From Hyperoplus lanceolatus (Eukaryota; Chordata; Actinopteri; Uranoscopiformes; Ammodytidae): 64,000 bases of DNA. Where the stretch lies: contig CM049417.1 in the NCBI GenBank assembly GCA_026929865.2, positions 20,260,001-20,324,000 on the forward strand, given 5' to 3'. Positions 40,717 to 52,463 of the stretch are shown piece after piece. How positions within the stretch are numbered: the first letter of the stretch is position 1; the number at the start of each line of letters is the position of its first letter. Made by a program: the position numbers and the translations under genes. Below the pieces are notes generated by a model. That model was not told where the DNA came from. It saw nothing but the letters and a program-made list of their open reading frames with translations, and did not search any database.

Positions 40717-41068
40717 AGGTGGAGACAGTGATTCTGAAGAATGCTTGTTGTCCGATTTACTTTTTGGTCAAAATATGTGAATATCTCCTCACGATCCACT
40801 ACTGTTTGTACGCTGGAAAAAAACAACCAGTGTTAATAGACACCCTAGGCTCTGTAAATGAGTTTGTTGCTAGCTACAGTGGGTCCCCCTTTGTTAACAT
40901 ACCGTTTGTTGACATACACATTTACATAGCCTAGGCTGTGTATTAACACCAGAATTATTTCAGCCCACACACAGTTTGGGAAGGAAGCGGATCGTTGAGA
41001 GATTTTCACTGATTATTACAAAAAGTGATTCTGACAACAAACGTTCTCCAGAATCGCTGACTCCACCT
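40717..41068. mobile_element. TTAA miniature element, copy 4 (intact)
   Basis: TTAA-AGGTGGAGACAGTGATTC at the left and the inverse, AGGTGGAGTCAGCGATTC, at the right. This is the cleanest uninterrupted copy of the family, 352 bp. Confidence 0.92.
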
Positions 41069-41239
41069 TTAACAAAAATGAGTAGCATTGATGTGTTTTT
41101 AAAGCAAGCCACCCTCAAGCTGCTTCTCAGTGTCCAGAAGATAAAGAGCCCTCGCTGTGGTCTGCGTCCAGGCGTGCCTATGTGCAACTGTCTGAAACCG
41201 TGCGGAAAAAAGAGCATCGGTCTTTGGCAGATCCCTCCT

Positions 41240-41490
41240 AGATAAATGAAATGTTAAGGGGAATTGTTTTGCCAGTGCATGGCATTTCCTCCATCTGGTT
41301 TTGTTTGGCCTCCAAGTAAGGGAGATTACAGCTGGTCTATATTTGCTAGACCCTTCCAATTCCCAATGAGACATTCAACCGTTCTCACCGTTACTGCGAA
41401 AAGGCTGAATGATAAAGTGGGTTTTCTAATGCTGTTTAATCCATCAAAATTGCCGCCATTAATTGGCAAATTTTAAGTTGAAGTGGCAGT
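41240..41490. promoter_or_regulatory. Candidate conserved non-coding element
   Basis: A non-repetitive stretch ending in CCGCCATTAATTGGCAAATT (within 41452-41471). The 43-bp core 41444-41486 resembles 19060-19102. TAATTGG is a homeodomain-type site. No coding potential; assignment as regulatory is inference. Confidence 0.4.
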
Positions 41491-41612
41491 GGCAGAAGCC
41501 CTCGAATGCCCCCCCCTCCCCTTAAGTTGCTGAAATATCAAGAGCTCCCATGGCCTGGGTGATTAAAAACTGCTGATTCAAAATTGCTCAATCCCATATC
41601 TGTGCTTTTTAA

Positions 41613-42560
41613 GTGTTGGGAAAGTTCTTTTTCTATGTGAACTAGTTCAAAGTTCAGTTCACACTCTTTAAAATGAACTAGTTCAGTTCATAGTTCATAA
41701 TTCAAAATTCTGAACTAAGTTCACAGTTCAAAAATGAACTAGTTCATAGTTCTTTTTTTTAATATGTTGCTGCAGGCTGCTATTTTTCTAAATAATTGCC
41801 ACATACCATATAGAACCACAGACAGAAATGATTTCAATAACATTCAGTCCACACTAGAATCCAGCTGCAACTTTTACCCCTACAGTATATTCTCAAAAAC
41901 ATGAGGAAAAAGTTGCTGTTTGGTCTTTTTAATGAAGAATTATTCAAACAAAAACGGTTGAGGTGCAAAAGTTTTTCCATTTTTATAATTTTCCAAACCT
42001 GGAAACAATTCACATGAAATTTCATTCAAAGAAAGCAATACTGAAAAATATACCAGGCAGGTTCTACTGTATAAACAAATTAGCCTACAACTTAAAATAG
42101 TAAAACCCTCAAGGAGACCATTCTAAACTGCAGTGTAGGGCCTACTGTTAACAACAAAGTCCAGAAGATGTGTTGACATACTTATTAACACAAACACAAT
42201 CTGAGATAGGTAACAATCATACGAAGAAGAGGTAGAACCTGAGGCTAGGTCCATGGTCTGAGTCATGGGTCTGAGTAAGCGCTGCTGCATTCATTTGTTT
42301 TTGTTTTTTTCCCACGGTGTTTCGCATTTTGATGACGCAGCGGCGGTGCGACGCTGTGGTGGCATGTGTTTTTCAGCTACATATTAAGGGCTGTTTACGC
42401 TGTCTTTTAGCGGGGGTTTCTATGGAAATCTGGCACTCGGTACGTAAGAGCGCCGTTCACAAATGCCAGAATGAGCGCGTTCGCAAAAACGTTCATGAGG
42501 CAGAAATACATACGTTCAGTTCACGTTCGCCCCCAATATGAACGCGTTCAGGCACAACAC
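41613..42560. mobile_element. Candidate hAT-like element with palindromic subterminal words
   Basis: Left end AGTGTTGGGAAAGTTC and right end, inverted, CAGTGTTGTGCCTGAACG. Exact GAACTAGTTC palindromes occur at 41639-41648, 41675-41684 and 41736-41745; GTTCACGTTC and AACGCGTTC words lie near the right end. No clear target duplication. Confidence 0.55.
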
Positions 42561-42925
42561 TGGGTTTAATGGCCACTCCATGATCATCACCTCTTATTCA
42601 AATAATTATCTCGGTGCCTCCATTTGGTGTTTTGAAGTTGGTTACATTGAAAACAGTGTGTTGGAGAGTGGAGAGCTTACCATTACCATCGTCATTACAC
42701 AGTTCACTGTGTCTCCATTAGTTGTGTTCCTTTGTACTTTCCAATGATATCTAAACGAGTGGTAGACCATAGGTAAAAAAAATAAATCTGTTGTTTTTGT
42801 CCTGGGCCTTATCAAAACCAGATACCGCACAGTACATGGAGAACTCAGTGCGGTTACATGCAGACTCATAATCGGGTAAATACACGAATAAGACTTCAAC
42901 AGGACTTTTAAAATGCATGTTAACA

Positions 42926-44305
42926 CATGGGCGTAAAATTGCGTATGGACGGTATGGACGTGTCCATACCAATATTCAAATGTGCTGAAATTGTCCACAC
43001 CAATATGAGAAGGATATGACAACGACGAGAAAGGGTTAATGCGTTGTCTCTTTATAGTCCCACTTTATGTATTTTGTGATTGGCTTTGCCTCCTGTCGGT
43101 TGTCGTGGGTTGTGTTTCGGTTAGCGGTGATTGGTTGCTTAATTTGAGAGCGGTAAAACAGCTTCTGCTGTCATTTCGGAAGTGTGCTAACGGCTACATT
43201 AGCATTTGGTTAAATTATATGCAGTTTGTTCATTATGAGCCACCGTACTGTGTCGCCTCATCCAATCAGAATGCCCGGTGGGCTAGTTCACTTTTACCTC
43301 CTGTTTGTTACTGTATCGGAGCCATGATTGGAGCTCAGTTTTTGTGATCCTTGACTCATACAAACATATAAGAACTTTCTACAAGGAGGGCATAACAATA
43401 AGTAGCAGCTATGTCAACTTTGCGCAGACATGTAGTCACTGGGACTGTTCAGGAGAAAAGCCCAGTCGGACCTCAGCAGCTGATCACGGGTGTAAAGCCG
43501 AAAGAGTGTCCCTCAGTACCCGATGCGATCGCTGATTAATGAATGAACACTAAACAAATATTTAAAATAATTGTATTGATTATGGGGCCCATTGTAGTCC
43601 AGAAACTAAGGCAATTGCCTACGTTTGCCCTAGCCTAGGTTCACCTCGTCTGCACACAAACACACACATAGCCTACATCGTTATTGATGAATGAGAGGGT
43701 GATCCTTATCTCATAATTACGAGATCTTTATCCTGAGTGTGCTAACGGCTACATTAGCTGTGACACTTTTTTTTTTGTTGGTGAATGCAGCGTTTGCGCT
43801 GTGCAAATTGCGCACTATATATGCCCATATTGATTTTGCTCTGCTATGTGCTGTAGTAAAGATAGGTCGCCTTGGAAACAATTAAGCCCCCGAAGACCAC
43901 GCATCTTGTCTTTTTTCCTCGCGCAAATCACCATTCTCTGCAGCCGTCACCGGCTCTGTGTTGTTTCTCTCTCATCGGCTCACCAAGGCTCGGGCACGCT
44001 CGCGCGTCAGCTGCCCTCCAACTCCCCGGTTCACTTGTGAACTGAAATTCCGAGTCGGGGACAGCCCTACTGTGAAACATAAGCAGCCAACGATGTATGA
44101 ATATAATAAGTGTTTTAGTGCAAAACGATTGATAGCCGCTCAACTCTTGACTAAACAGGCTACATAGATACATGATACAACTGGTTTGGTTAATAAACTA
44201 GTGAGCGGTTGGATGCTGGGTCTGGGGCGAGGGCGTTTCGCCAAATTGTGTGACGTTTCGCCAAAATGTGTCCCCACCAATATGAACATCAACGTTACGC
44301 CACTG
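42926..44305. mobile_element. hAT-like element, 8-bp duplication TGTTAACA
   Basis: Ends CATGGGCGTAAAATTGCG and the inverse of CAGTGGCGTAACGTTGAT are flanked by perfect TGTTAACA duplications (42918-42925, 44306-44313). Both ends carry a further CCACACCAATATGA/CCCCACCAATATGA word. The 1380-bp interior has no transposase. Confidence 0.9.
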
Positions 44306-44313
44306 TGTTAACA

Positions 44314-46875
44314 CCTTTATCTGATCTACTTTGCTCACAAATCGGCACATTAACGGACAAGCAAAGTCGGATAAGAACAACTAGATAACTCGTTCATAGT
44401 CGGCATTATATCTGTGTAAACAGGATCGCATATCGCACATCGAAGTTTACGTTCTGCGCTTGCTCGGAATCCCTGCCGGGGTGACAACATAATAAATAGT
44501 AGGGTTATTGCCGGAAGGGAACCGGACGTGACTCTATAGCCACTTGTTAAAAGGGCTACGGCACCAACTAGCATAGCGTAGTCAGCCATGCTCCGGCCAA
44601 GACTGTTGGACATGGTGGACTGTATGCAGTAAAAACCCATTATGCTGTGTCCTTGGATATCAGGATGAGGCTTTTTTGAAGTGTTTTGATTCAGAATTGC
44701 AGGACAGGCATGGGATATGTTATATCATGAAGAGCCTGTTGACTCAAAGGCTTATTTTGAGTGATGGCCCATGGATGTAACTCTTAAGAGGTAAGAGTAT
44801 AGCTTAGAAAGGACTCCCCTTTTTTTCCTTTCTTATTTGTATTTCCGCGCATATTTTGGAGTCGGCTACAGTTTTCTCAGACATCAGAGAAGGAGGAACC
44901 GAGAGGAAGACGAGGAAAAGGATGAGATGTGAGGATGAGAGAGAGAGAGAGAGCTAAGTGCTTTTTAGTGACTCAGTGACAGCCGTGACCAAAATCGTAT
45001 TAAGGTCACAATGGTTGGAGACTAGAAGACGCTTTTTGAAATGAATCAATTCTCCCTTTTTTCAGCTTGCTTTTCCCCCCACTACTCCGCTTGTATCCGG
45101 CTGCATGCCGTATCACAGGTATACCTCAGACTCTAATGCATTGGTAGTACAACACGAGTGGACTGACGTGACACATACAAATTGGTTTGAGTGATCTGAG
45201 GAGTAGATCTTTTTTTGGCATCCATCGGGCATCTCTCTGGGTCCATAAATAAGGTCCATATTCTGGGCATGAAGCTAAAAACACTCCTTATTTGATCTTG
45301 GTTATATCGCATTGTTTTTGCCAAACATGACACCGCCTACTTTAAGGAAGTGTCCACACCATGTTTTACACAGGCTGGTTTAGCAGCCATAAACCAGGGC
45401 ATGTGTCGCAAACTGACAAACACTTTGGTGGAAATATTTAGTGTGATAGGGTGTATACATGTCTGTATACACGACTAAGGTCAAAATACTCTGTAGCTGT
45501 CTTAATGTGAGTATTACTTACTTTGATTGGGACCTTATTCATATTAAGGTGAGCAGAAACTGACATGGCAAGGGCTTAGTCTGAATATGAACCGTGTTAA
45601 TATCGTAAAATATGGCTGTGTGTGTAAACATGGTCAATGCCATCCACACTGAACACAGGATCCCTGGCAGTGGAGCATTTGCTTGTCAGTCTTTTCATCC
45701 ATATCCTTTAACTCCCCTTTTCTTCAACACCACCTCCCCCGGCGATGGCGTCATATCCCACTTCTCACATCCCCAGTTGCTAATGCCTTTCTCTATACAT
45801 CATTACCCTGCTCTCCTCCCTCGCCACTGTTAGCCATCGCTCAATCAGAAATGTCCCCGCCCCCCCTGGGTCCCTGGTGTGTGGCCCTGCTGCTCATGGA
45901 AGGGGGAGAGGAAGGCCTTTTTTTCGATCGGCGATGTGTGGCTATTTACTTTGATTTGATCTATCGGGTTCTGTGTGCAGCTCCCAGTTATTGGTAGATT
46001 TGAGTTGCCAGTAATGATGATTCAGACGTCAGCCTCGGGGACTATTGTTGCACCAGGCCTCGGCCTTACTGGACTTATTGTGTTTCAATGACGTATGGAG
46101 TGTTTGCTGTTGATGAGGTGTTCGTGCTTGTACCAGTGTACAAATTAATGATCTGACAAACACAGAAGACTTGTTGAAGGAAGCCCCCCCTCCCCCCATC
46201 CTTTCCCTTTCCCCCTTGCCTTGACACAGCCCCCACCTCACTCATTGGTTTTCCCATTGGCTCAGCACCTCACATTAATATTGTTCTCCTCTAATAACTT
46301 TCCCATCTCTCAAACTTTCCCCCCCGCCCGCCCCTGCCCACTGCTGACCTCCATAGCTCACTCTGGTGCACTCTCCATTTGGAGGAGAGAGCCCTTGTAA
46401 GCCCTGGTAACAGAGGTTAATCCTCTCTTATTAGAAGCAGGATTACTGGAGGGGAAGGGACGGCGGGGGAAAAAAAGCGAAATGCCATGACTGACATGAA
46501 AAGCTTGTCCACAAGAGGAACCAATACATGTTGGTGTGCAGAGAGTTCAGATGTAGTGGCCCTAGACATTTTTCAACAGGCTTTCACTATAGTTGTTGAG
46601 CGGTACAATCAAAGACGGCTTTTACATTTGACTCAGTCCAGAAGGCATTCCGGTTTAATAATATAGGCCATGCAAAAGATAGGGCTTTCTTGCCAGTTAT
46701 CAATGTGCATGCTATGTTATCTTTGAAAAAGAAATCAAATGACTACGTGGAATGTTGACTTGAATTACATAATGCATAATACATGAGTGAAAACGGCAGT
46801 AAATGGCATGTCTATAACTGCCTTTTGCAATTAGCACTGGTGTTGTGGATTAGGTATTAACATGGACTTGATTTA

Positions 46876-46909
<34 letters not shown>

Positions 46910-47540
46910 TTCAACAAGGTTTATTTGCATTGGAGGGTGCCAATTATGCACCGATGAATATGAATATTTCCCAATTTACATACATGCAAATGGCACAGGC
47001 GCACTCGGCCGTGCAGCATGCATTTCCCCTATTTGCGCGTGCTCTGTGAAATGGACACTTATCTTTTTCTCTCATTTGAACTGGTTTGGCGGCCGCAAAA
47101 GCAGCTCAGTCCTTAGTCAATATCAATACATTTAAACTACTTTTCTCTGATAGTATCCCATAATGTCGGTATGCAGGTGTATGGTAGCTTCATCACTCTG
47201 TTTAGGTCATAAATGAAGAATTATCAGCTTGAGGCCATTGCAGCGTGTTGTGAAATGTAGCCAATTTGCACGGGAGGCGTTTTTCTCTCTCCAAGTTTTA
47301 ACCTACTCTCAAAAGATTGCCTGTAAGCGCCGCAGGCCATATGGTTGAGTGCTTTTAATGGCTGTAGAAAAAGTCATGTACTGTACATCTGTTTTACACA
47401 TACTATCACACAATCATTCCTGCAAGAAAAAAGAAATATTGTGTATAATTTCAGACCTGATTAATCGTATCTTTTACCCGCAGGCTGTACGTCACTGTAC
47501 GTGATGCAGCACTTTTTTTTCTCCTTCCTTGACTTCCAAG
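44314..47540. other. adgrl3: Intron relatively free of mobile elements
   Basis: Apart from GA (about 44936-44953) and TAG (about 46878-46905) runs I recognise no repeat. Stretches 45940-46165 and 47040-47345 are non-repetitive and compositionally unlike the AT-rich background. The second ends about 360 bp before the microexon and could be conserved regulatory sequence. No gene seen. Confidence 0.4.
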
Positions 47541-47706
47541 ATTATATAATATGATTAAATGCTTTGCGTGTCTCTTCCACTAACCCCATGCTCTTCCTCC
47601 ACTTTTTTGTGTGACTGCTGTAATAAAATATCTTGTCAATAATCTGTTCTTTCTTTTTGTTCTTTCTTTCTTTCTCTCTCTCTCTCCCCTTCATGCCTAA
47701 AAATAG
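47541..47706 (+). promoter_or_regulatory. adgrl3: Regulated 3' splice site of the KVEQK microexon
   Basis: After the AG at 47539-47540 there is no further AG until the acceptor at 47705-47706, an AG exclusion zone of about 164 nt. Such zones mark distant branch points; TGTGACTG near 47610 is a plausible one. From about 47645 to 47690 runs a CU-rich tract with repeated CTTTCTTTC and TCTCTCT blocks, the kind of element bound by PTBP repressors. A TGC at 47694-47696, 11 nt before the exon, fits the UGC motif used by the neural activator SRRM4. The motifs are seen; the binding proteins are inferred from known microexon biology. Confidence 0.7.
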
Positions 47707-47721
47707 AAGTGGAACAAAAAG
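47707..47721 (+). CDS. adgrl3: adgrl3 15-bp microexon encoding the KVEQK linker
   Basis: The 15 bases AAGTGGAACAAAAAG lie between an AG acceptor (47705-47706) and a GTAACT donor (47722). Spliced between the flanking exons they give VPY-KVEQK-VFLCPG, while skipping gives VPY-IFLCPG; both joins keep the frame because the exon is 5 codons long and the flanks are phase 1. KVEQK is the known optional insert (splice site A) of vertebrate latrophilins between the lectin and olfactomedin domains, and in latrophilin-1 it weakens teneurin binding. Upstream is a long CU-rich tract, an AG-free zone and a UGC motif, as expected of a neural-regulated microexon. The exon is far below the size that ORF callers or most annotation pipelines detect. 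What is seen is the sequence, splice sites and frame; neural regulation is inferred. Confidence 0.93.
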
Positions 47722-49059
47722 GTAACTAAATGCCAACAACTTTTCTTTTCATCTGCATTTTCAATTGAGGTGACATGCTTGCAATTTTAATTTTTTAATT
47801 TTGGTGATGGGTTGCCGAAGCACATTTTATGTATGTTTTAAACTTGTGCTCACTGTATGATTCATTGGGTAAAATACTGGAGCATCCAACATAGTGAATA
47901 TTGCAATGAAATACCTCCATCTGCATTATGTATTCATCCACAGTATCACTGATCAACAGGCCACATACATGATGAGTCTTAAGGGAGTAAAGTCATTACA
48001 GGACTGGCCTCTGGTAAAGCCTTGTCACACCTGGATGTTTTTTATTCCCTGCAATAACCCAAGATTATTCAGCTGCATATACTATTAAAGGAGAAGGCTG
48101 TACACTGGGCTGATCAATAGCTTGTCCAATAAACTGTCAGGATTTTTGATTATAGCTCTAACTTGATGATGGCTATAACCTTGAAGGGACTCTTGCCAGT
48201 CAATACTGGAGACAGATCATAGCATAGTCATATTCTTACCTTATCAGCACTGCACTGATTTTTTTGCAGAACATGCTAAATTCCCATTGACTACTTCACC
48301 CTTTGGAGCATTGTGTTTTGCAGTGTATAGCCTTTTGCACTGGAAACACGACAGTTTAGACCTATACAGTTTAGACCTGGATTCAAGTCAAAGATGGAAT
48401 CGTTAAGAGTCAAGAGCTCTCCTTTTAATAGCCGTGCCATTACATTTTCAAGTTTCATTGTAGTCATTAATTAACGGCACATCAGTGAACTCTATGGCAA
48501 AGAGAATGGCCAATGAAGGTGAAGGGGGCAGTTTGAAAATACTTTATAAAAATTGCTTCATAGAGATGACTGTGGTAAACCTTTTTTATGTGGTAATGCC
48601 CTGATTGCTTTTGTATTACTGCTCTAATATCTTTCATTCACTCCTCCAATCTTTTGTGCTTACGTGCCTTAAAACAAGTATATTTTACAACCACCGCAAA
48701 GCCAAGTGCGCTGTCAGTACAAAGCTTTGCTACTTTTTGACCTTGTATACCGAGCAACACCTCATCTTTGTCAGCCAAAGACAGGCCCCTCTTGGCTTTT
48801 TAGCAACCCGCTGAGATGTGTGCAAAAGGCCCCTGTGTCAACGGGACGCATCTTGGCACATTTTTTCCCGCCACACCTGCATGGTAGACTAGATGTTTAA
48901 TCTACAGAGATTACAAGGGAAAGAAAGCGCTGTTTTCTGGCTGTCTATGTCTCCTCTTCCTCGAGGAGCACACACAGCTTTTACCTCTCGACAGATCTGT
49001 GGCTAGAAGCTGTCAGCGCCATGTCAGACTCCGGGCCCATTACTGTGAAAGGAGCACTC

Positions 49060-49067
49060 ACACACAA

Positions 49068-49100
<33 letters not shown>

Positions 49101-49134
49101 CATACGCACGCACACATACACGCACACGCACACA
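49060..49134. repeat. Imperfect (CA)n microsatellite
   Basis: CA dinucleotides interrupted by CG and TA steps. Confidence 0.9.
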
Positions 49135-49362
49135 CTCATTATGTTTTTATATGTGCTGTACTCTGGGCCCAAACAGGTAGGGAAAAGGGAATACTGTCTT
49201 AATTCTGCATGTTTCTTTTCTATCAGACTTACACTTCTGCGGGCATTACTTTTCTTCTCCAAACTATTTGCTATTTCAATGATTCTGATTATGTTGATTA
49301 TATTAGTGAATAATATATAGTGATTCAATTTCTATGATTTTGTTATACATTGCAGACATTAA

Positions 49363-49696
49363 AGATACAGTGTGTAACTTTTTCATATGAATGAATGTGT
49401 GTTCCATTCAAGCCAATTGCCAAATGAGTTGACATGCATCTGATTAAGCCAGTCAGCTCCACAAAACTCTCTCTGTGTATTTCAGTATGGCAGCGTTTAC
49501 AAACTAGTGCCCCCCCCCCCAACCCTGGCACAGGAGCTCAAGAAGAGCCCAATATTTGTTTCAGTAGTACAGCATGAAATTTAAAAAATGTTGTGCTGTC
49601 ACCGAAAGGCTATCTCCGACAAGGCGATGCACCGACAATGTTGTTGTAATTCCTCAGAATTACTCATGGAGGAGACATAAGTTACGCACTATAGCT
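49363..49696. mobile_element. TTAA miniature element (AGATACAGTGTGTAACTT family)
   Basis: TTAA-AGATACAGTGTGTAACTT at the left and the inverse, AGCTATAGTGCGTAACTT, before TTAA at the right. 334 bp, non-coding. Confidence 0.88.
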
Positions 49697-50574
49697 TTAA
49701 AGGAATAAATAAGTACAGTACGTTTTTAGCTGATGGAATTCCTAGTCACTGCTATCTTTAATTTGATCTTTTTCCTTCTTTTTTTTCCCGAGACAAAACA
49801 TTTTAATTGCCTCAATCAAACATTATCTGGAATGAGCCGAGATGAACTCTCGCTAACAGTGCCCACTATAGACCTGCTCCAGCTGTATCGCATTGGCCTT
49901 ATCAGATTTGAGAGCGGACCAGTTCACAATATAATTGGTTTACTGTGTGTGGTGTTGTAAATCATGCCGCATGTGGATGAAGTAATGGACAGGCCGTCAT
50001 TATATGGATGATGTCATTACTGTATTTTTTTTCTGCCTCAGCCAACAATTATAGCTGTGTTATTCGTTAAAACAATGTTTTACTTGTAGTTTAGTTTTGT
50101 GTAATGCTATTTTTTGGAGAACTGCTGCCAGGATGTTTTAATGAAAGAAAATAATTCAACCCGTTTTTTAACCCGTGCATTTATATTTAGATAAATAGAT
50201 TGGGGCCATTATTCAATAACGGGAAACAAACTAACATGGCAACACATGTGTAAGTGCATGTGGGTGAGTCTGTGTTTTTATAGCAGCATCTTCTGACCTA
50301 ATTCTGCTCTACATTAAGTCAGAAGTGATAACCCCTAATCAATTCACCCTTCCCTACACACTGTTCATTCTGTGACATTGTAAAATAACTGCCCTCAGTT
50401 TCCCAGACATAGTAGAGATATCCTATTTAGAGTTATTTAGATCAAAACAGAACCTATTGAATGAAGGCAGTTTGAAATCGTCAAAACACTGGTTGTGTTT
50501 GTATAAACCTGTTATCCAATCGAATTAATAATTATATTGTTTGTCTGACAATAGGTCATCGATCCTGCATTTAA

Positions 50575-50769
50575 GGCGGCACACTGCAGGTGAATAGGGG
50601 CTTTAACCTTTAGTATTAAGAATAAATTGTATAATAAAAAAAGACTCACGTTGAGATAATGGCCATTAAACATTGTAGAGGAATTACAAGAACAAGTTTA
50701 TAACAGTCAAAAGTTTCAAATGTGACTAGTGCTTGAAAAAAAACATGTTGTTGCCTGCAGTGTCTCGCC
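50575..50769. mobile_element. CTGCAG-ended TTAA element, intact copy
   Basis: TTAA-GGCGGCACACTGCAGGTGAA and the inverse GGCGAGACACTGCAGGCAAC-TTAA. At 195 bp it is shorter than the other copies but has both ends. It lies about 200 bp upstream of the olfactomedin exon. Confidence 0.88.
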
Positions 50770-50976
50770 TTAATCTACAGTAAATCTGATCACTCCAACT
50801 CTGACGAAGATACCGTTAATACCTTAATACCGTGGTCCTTCACAGTGGAGACGTTTGAGAGATTTGAACCTCCAACGTAAATTGCATCCCCACTTGCCAT
50901 TCTCATTTTCATAGACATATATAATACCTGCCAATGTAACTCTGTACTTGTCTTTTCCCCTATTTTGGCTCCTCAG

Positions 50977-51777
50977 TATTCCTGTGCCCAGGGCTTCTGC
51001 GAAGGGTGTACCAGAGTGAACACCTCTTTGAATCGGACCACCAGTCGGGAGCGTGGTGCAAAGACCCCCTCCAGGCCTCCGATAAGATCTACTACATGCC
51101 CTGGACTCCTTACCGCACCGACACCTTGACCGAATATTCCTCCAAAGAAGACTTTATCGCCGGAAGGCCTACGACCACGTACAAACTACCGCATCGCGTG
51201 GACGGAACGGGCTTCGTGGTTTACGACGGGGCGCTCTTTTTCAACAAAGAGCGTACCCGCAACATCGTCAAGTTTGACCTGCGGACGCGCATCAAGAGCG
51301 GCGAGGCCATCATCGCCAATGCCAACTACCACGACACGTCTCCGTACCGCTGGGGAGGGAAGTCGGACATCGACCTGGCCGTGGATGAAAACGGCCTCTG
51401 GGTGATCTACGCCACGGAGCAGAACAACGGGCGCATCGTCATCAGCCAGCTCAACCCTTACACGTTGCGCGTGGAGGGCACCTGGGACACGGCCTACGAC
51501 AAGCGCTCGGCCTCCAACGCCTTCATGATCTGTGGGATACTCTACGTGGTCAAGACGGTGTACGAGGACGACGACAACGAAGCCACGGGGAACAAGATCG
51601 ACTACATCTACAACACGGAGCTCAGTAAAGACGGCTTCCTGGACATCCCTTTCCCCAACTCCTATCAGTACATCGCCGCAGTGGATTACAATCCCCGGGA
51701 CAACCTGCTGTACGTTTGGAACAATTACCACGTCGTCAAGTACACGCTGGACTTTGGAGCACTGGACAACCGACTAG
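50977..51777 (+). CDS. adgrl3: adgrl3 exon: olfactomedin domain
   Basis: A single 801-bp exon encodes 266 whole or completed codons, from [18 protein letters not shown] to [10 protein letters not shown] plus one base of the next codon. It contains essentially the entire olfactomedin beta-propeller of latrophilin-3, the extracellular module that binds FLRT proteins in trans-synaptic adhesion. Two conserved cysteines, in GAWCKDP (about residue 28) and FMICGIL (about residue 186), form the family's disulfide. The segments [19 protein letters not shown] and [19 protein letters not shown] are hallmark propeller strands; their aspartates belong to the known metal-binding centre. The text matches paralogue 3 ([26 protein letters not shown]) rather than paralogues 1 or 2. 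The acceptor is CTCCTCAG and the donor is GTAAGA at 51778, phase 1. The exon is visibly GC-richer than the introns and open throughout. The next exon (the linker after olfactomedin) was not found before the window ends. Confidence 0.97.
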
Positions 51778-51811
51778 GTAAGACAAGCTTATTGTAATAT
51801 ACATGATTTAA

Positions 51812-52068
51812 AGCTGGGGTGGATGATTTGGGGAGAAAATGGCAGTTGGGATATAGATTTGAATCCAAATACCTCAACCGATTCCTTTATTCTCTTTGGT
51901 CCCTCCCCTATGGTTCCTTCCTGACATGCTCTAGACCAACAAAGTTGTGCCAAAGTGAATGGACAGTCCCAACAGCCAATAAGAACAGAGAATCGGAGTC
52001 TCGCTCTGATTGGTCAAAGTGTACAGCCCATGTTAATTTTGACCAATCAGAAATCACATACCCCAGCT
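51812..52068. mobile_element. TTAA miniature element (AGCTGGGGT family), copy 1
   Basis: TTAA-AGCTGGGGTGGATGATT opens only 34 bp after the olfactomedin exon's donor, and ACCCCAGCT-TTAA closes it. The interior (TGGACAGTCCCAACAGCCAA, CTCTGATTGGTCAAAGTG) is the inverse of 62095-62364. Confidence 0.9.
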
Positions 52069-52463
52069 TTAATGCCATTTGCAATGCTTTGGATCGGTGA
52101 AATAAAGTGTTTTAAGGGGTTTGGTGTGCTAACAATGTGTTGAACGCTATATGGAAAATGGTGTGCAAATATTGATGACAGAAGTTCAGACATGGATGTG
52201 AAAGTCAACCTGGATGGTAATGCTGTGATAAGATGGCGCGGGCTGGTGAAAATTGTCTCTATGGAATGTATCTCAATGTACAATTTTTTTTGTTAAATTA
52301 TTTTATGTTTAACAACCAAATGGACACTGTAGATAGTATACATTAAAAAAATATAGCCATATACTGTAAGTAAGTAAGTAAGTAAAAGCAATACAGCCAC
52401 ACTAAAATCTTAGATAGCATTCACTAAATTTGAATTATTCCATAACACATGGCTGTTTAACTC

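Noticed and set aside
51186-51731. A 181-codon antisense open frame across the olfactomedin exon
   Set aside because: It is the mirror of a GC-rich conserved exon, has no recognisable domain, and the sense strand explains the conservation.
51006-51797. Treating the olfactomedin frame as a free-standing gene starting at 51006
   Set aside because: The frame runs back to the splice acceptor at 50976, has no start methionine in context, and joins in phase to the upstream exon.
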